Source: Clostridiales bacterium (GTDB lineage Bacteria > Bacillota > Clostridia > Lachnospirales > WRAX01). Taken from it: DNA of 5,846 bases. Positions 1 to 5,846 of the stretch are shown here, piece by piece. Where the stretch lies: contig JAISVU010000025.1 of the NCBI GenBank assembly GCA_031271375.1, forward strand, positions 1-5,846, written 5' to 3'. Position 1 is the first letter of the stretch. Each line of letters starts with the position of its first letter. Position numbers and translations under genes: made by a program. Below the pieces are notes generated by a model. The model saw nothing but the letters and a program-made list of their open reading frames with translations, had not been told where the DNA came from and ran no database searches.

Positions 1-2546
<2,546 letters not shown>

Positions 2547-2547
2547 A

Positions 2548-5846
<3,299 letters not shown>

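Overview
The window holds two genes, both cut by the window edges and both on the + strand. They are the 3' part of rpoB (RNA polymerase beta subunit, about the last two thirds) and most of rpoC (beta' subunit, from its start codon to roughly 100 residues short of the expected end). It is a core housekeeping segment, essentially 100% coding. I found no RNA gene, mobile element, CRISPR array, promoter or terminator.

The organism is a bacterium. The polymerase lacks the large beta SI2 and beta' SI3 (trigger-loop) insertions of E. coli and other Proteobacteria, and beta ends in an acidic tail, as Bacillota beta subunits do. Many sequence blocks read like Clostridia polymerases. A beta segment between the VFDGA and DGR motifs, about 35-40 residues longer than in E. 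coli, resembles what I recall from Oscillospirales-type Clostridia. I place it in Bacillota, class Clostridia, with moderate confidence, and in Oscillospirales with low confidence. The DNA is GC-rich by eye, with abundant GAC, GGC and CTG codons, yet it uses ATA (Ile) and AGG (Arg) freely.

Layout: bases 1-2069 encode the conserved beta core, starting at the equivalent of E. coli P535, just after rifampicin cluster I. Bases 2070-2543 encode an unusually long (about 158 residues) Asp/Glu-rich C-terminal tail containing a three-copy 9-bp tandem repeat and a GC-rich hairpin. The rpoB stop (2544-2546) is one base from the rpoC ATG (2548), and the rpoC ribosome binding site lies inside the end of rpoB, so the two subunits are probably translationally coupled. 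rpoC follows with both zinc sites, the catalytic NADFDGDQ motif, the bridge helix and the trigger loop intact.

I see no previously undescribed system. The points most worth a second look are the hyper-acidic beta tail with its repeat, and paired substitutions in the normally near-invariant pocket around the N-terminal hinge of the bridge helix (beta and beta' sides both changed).
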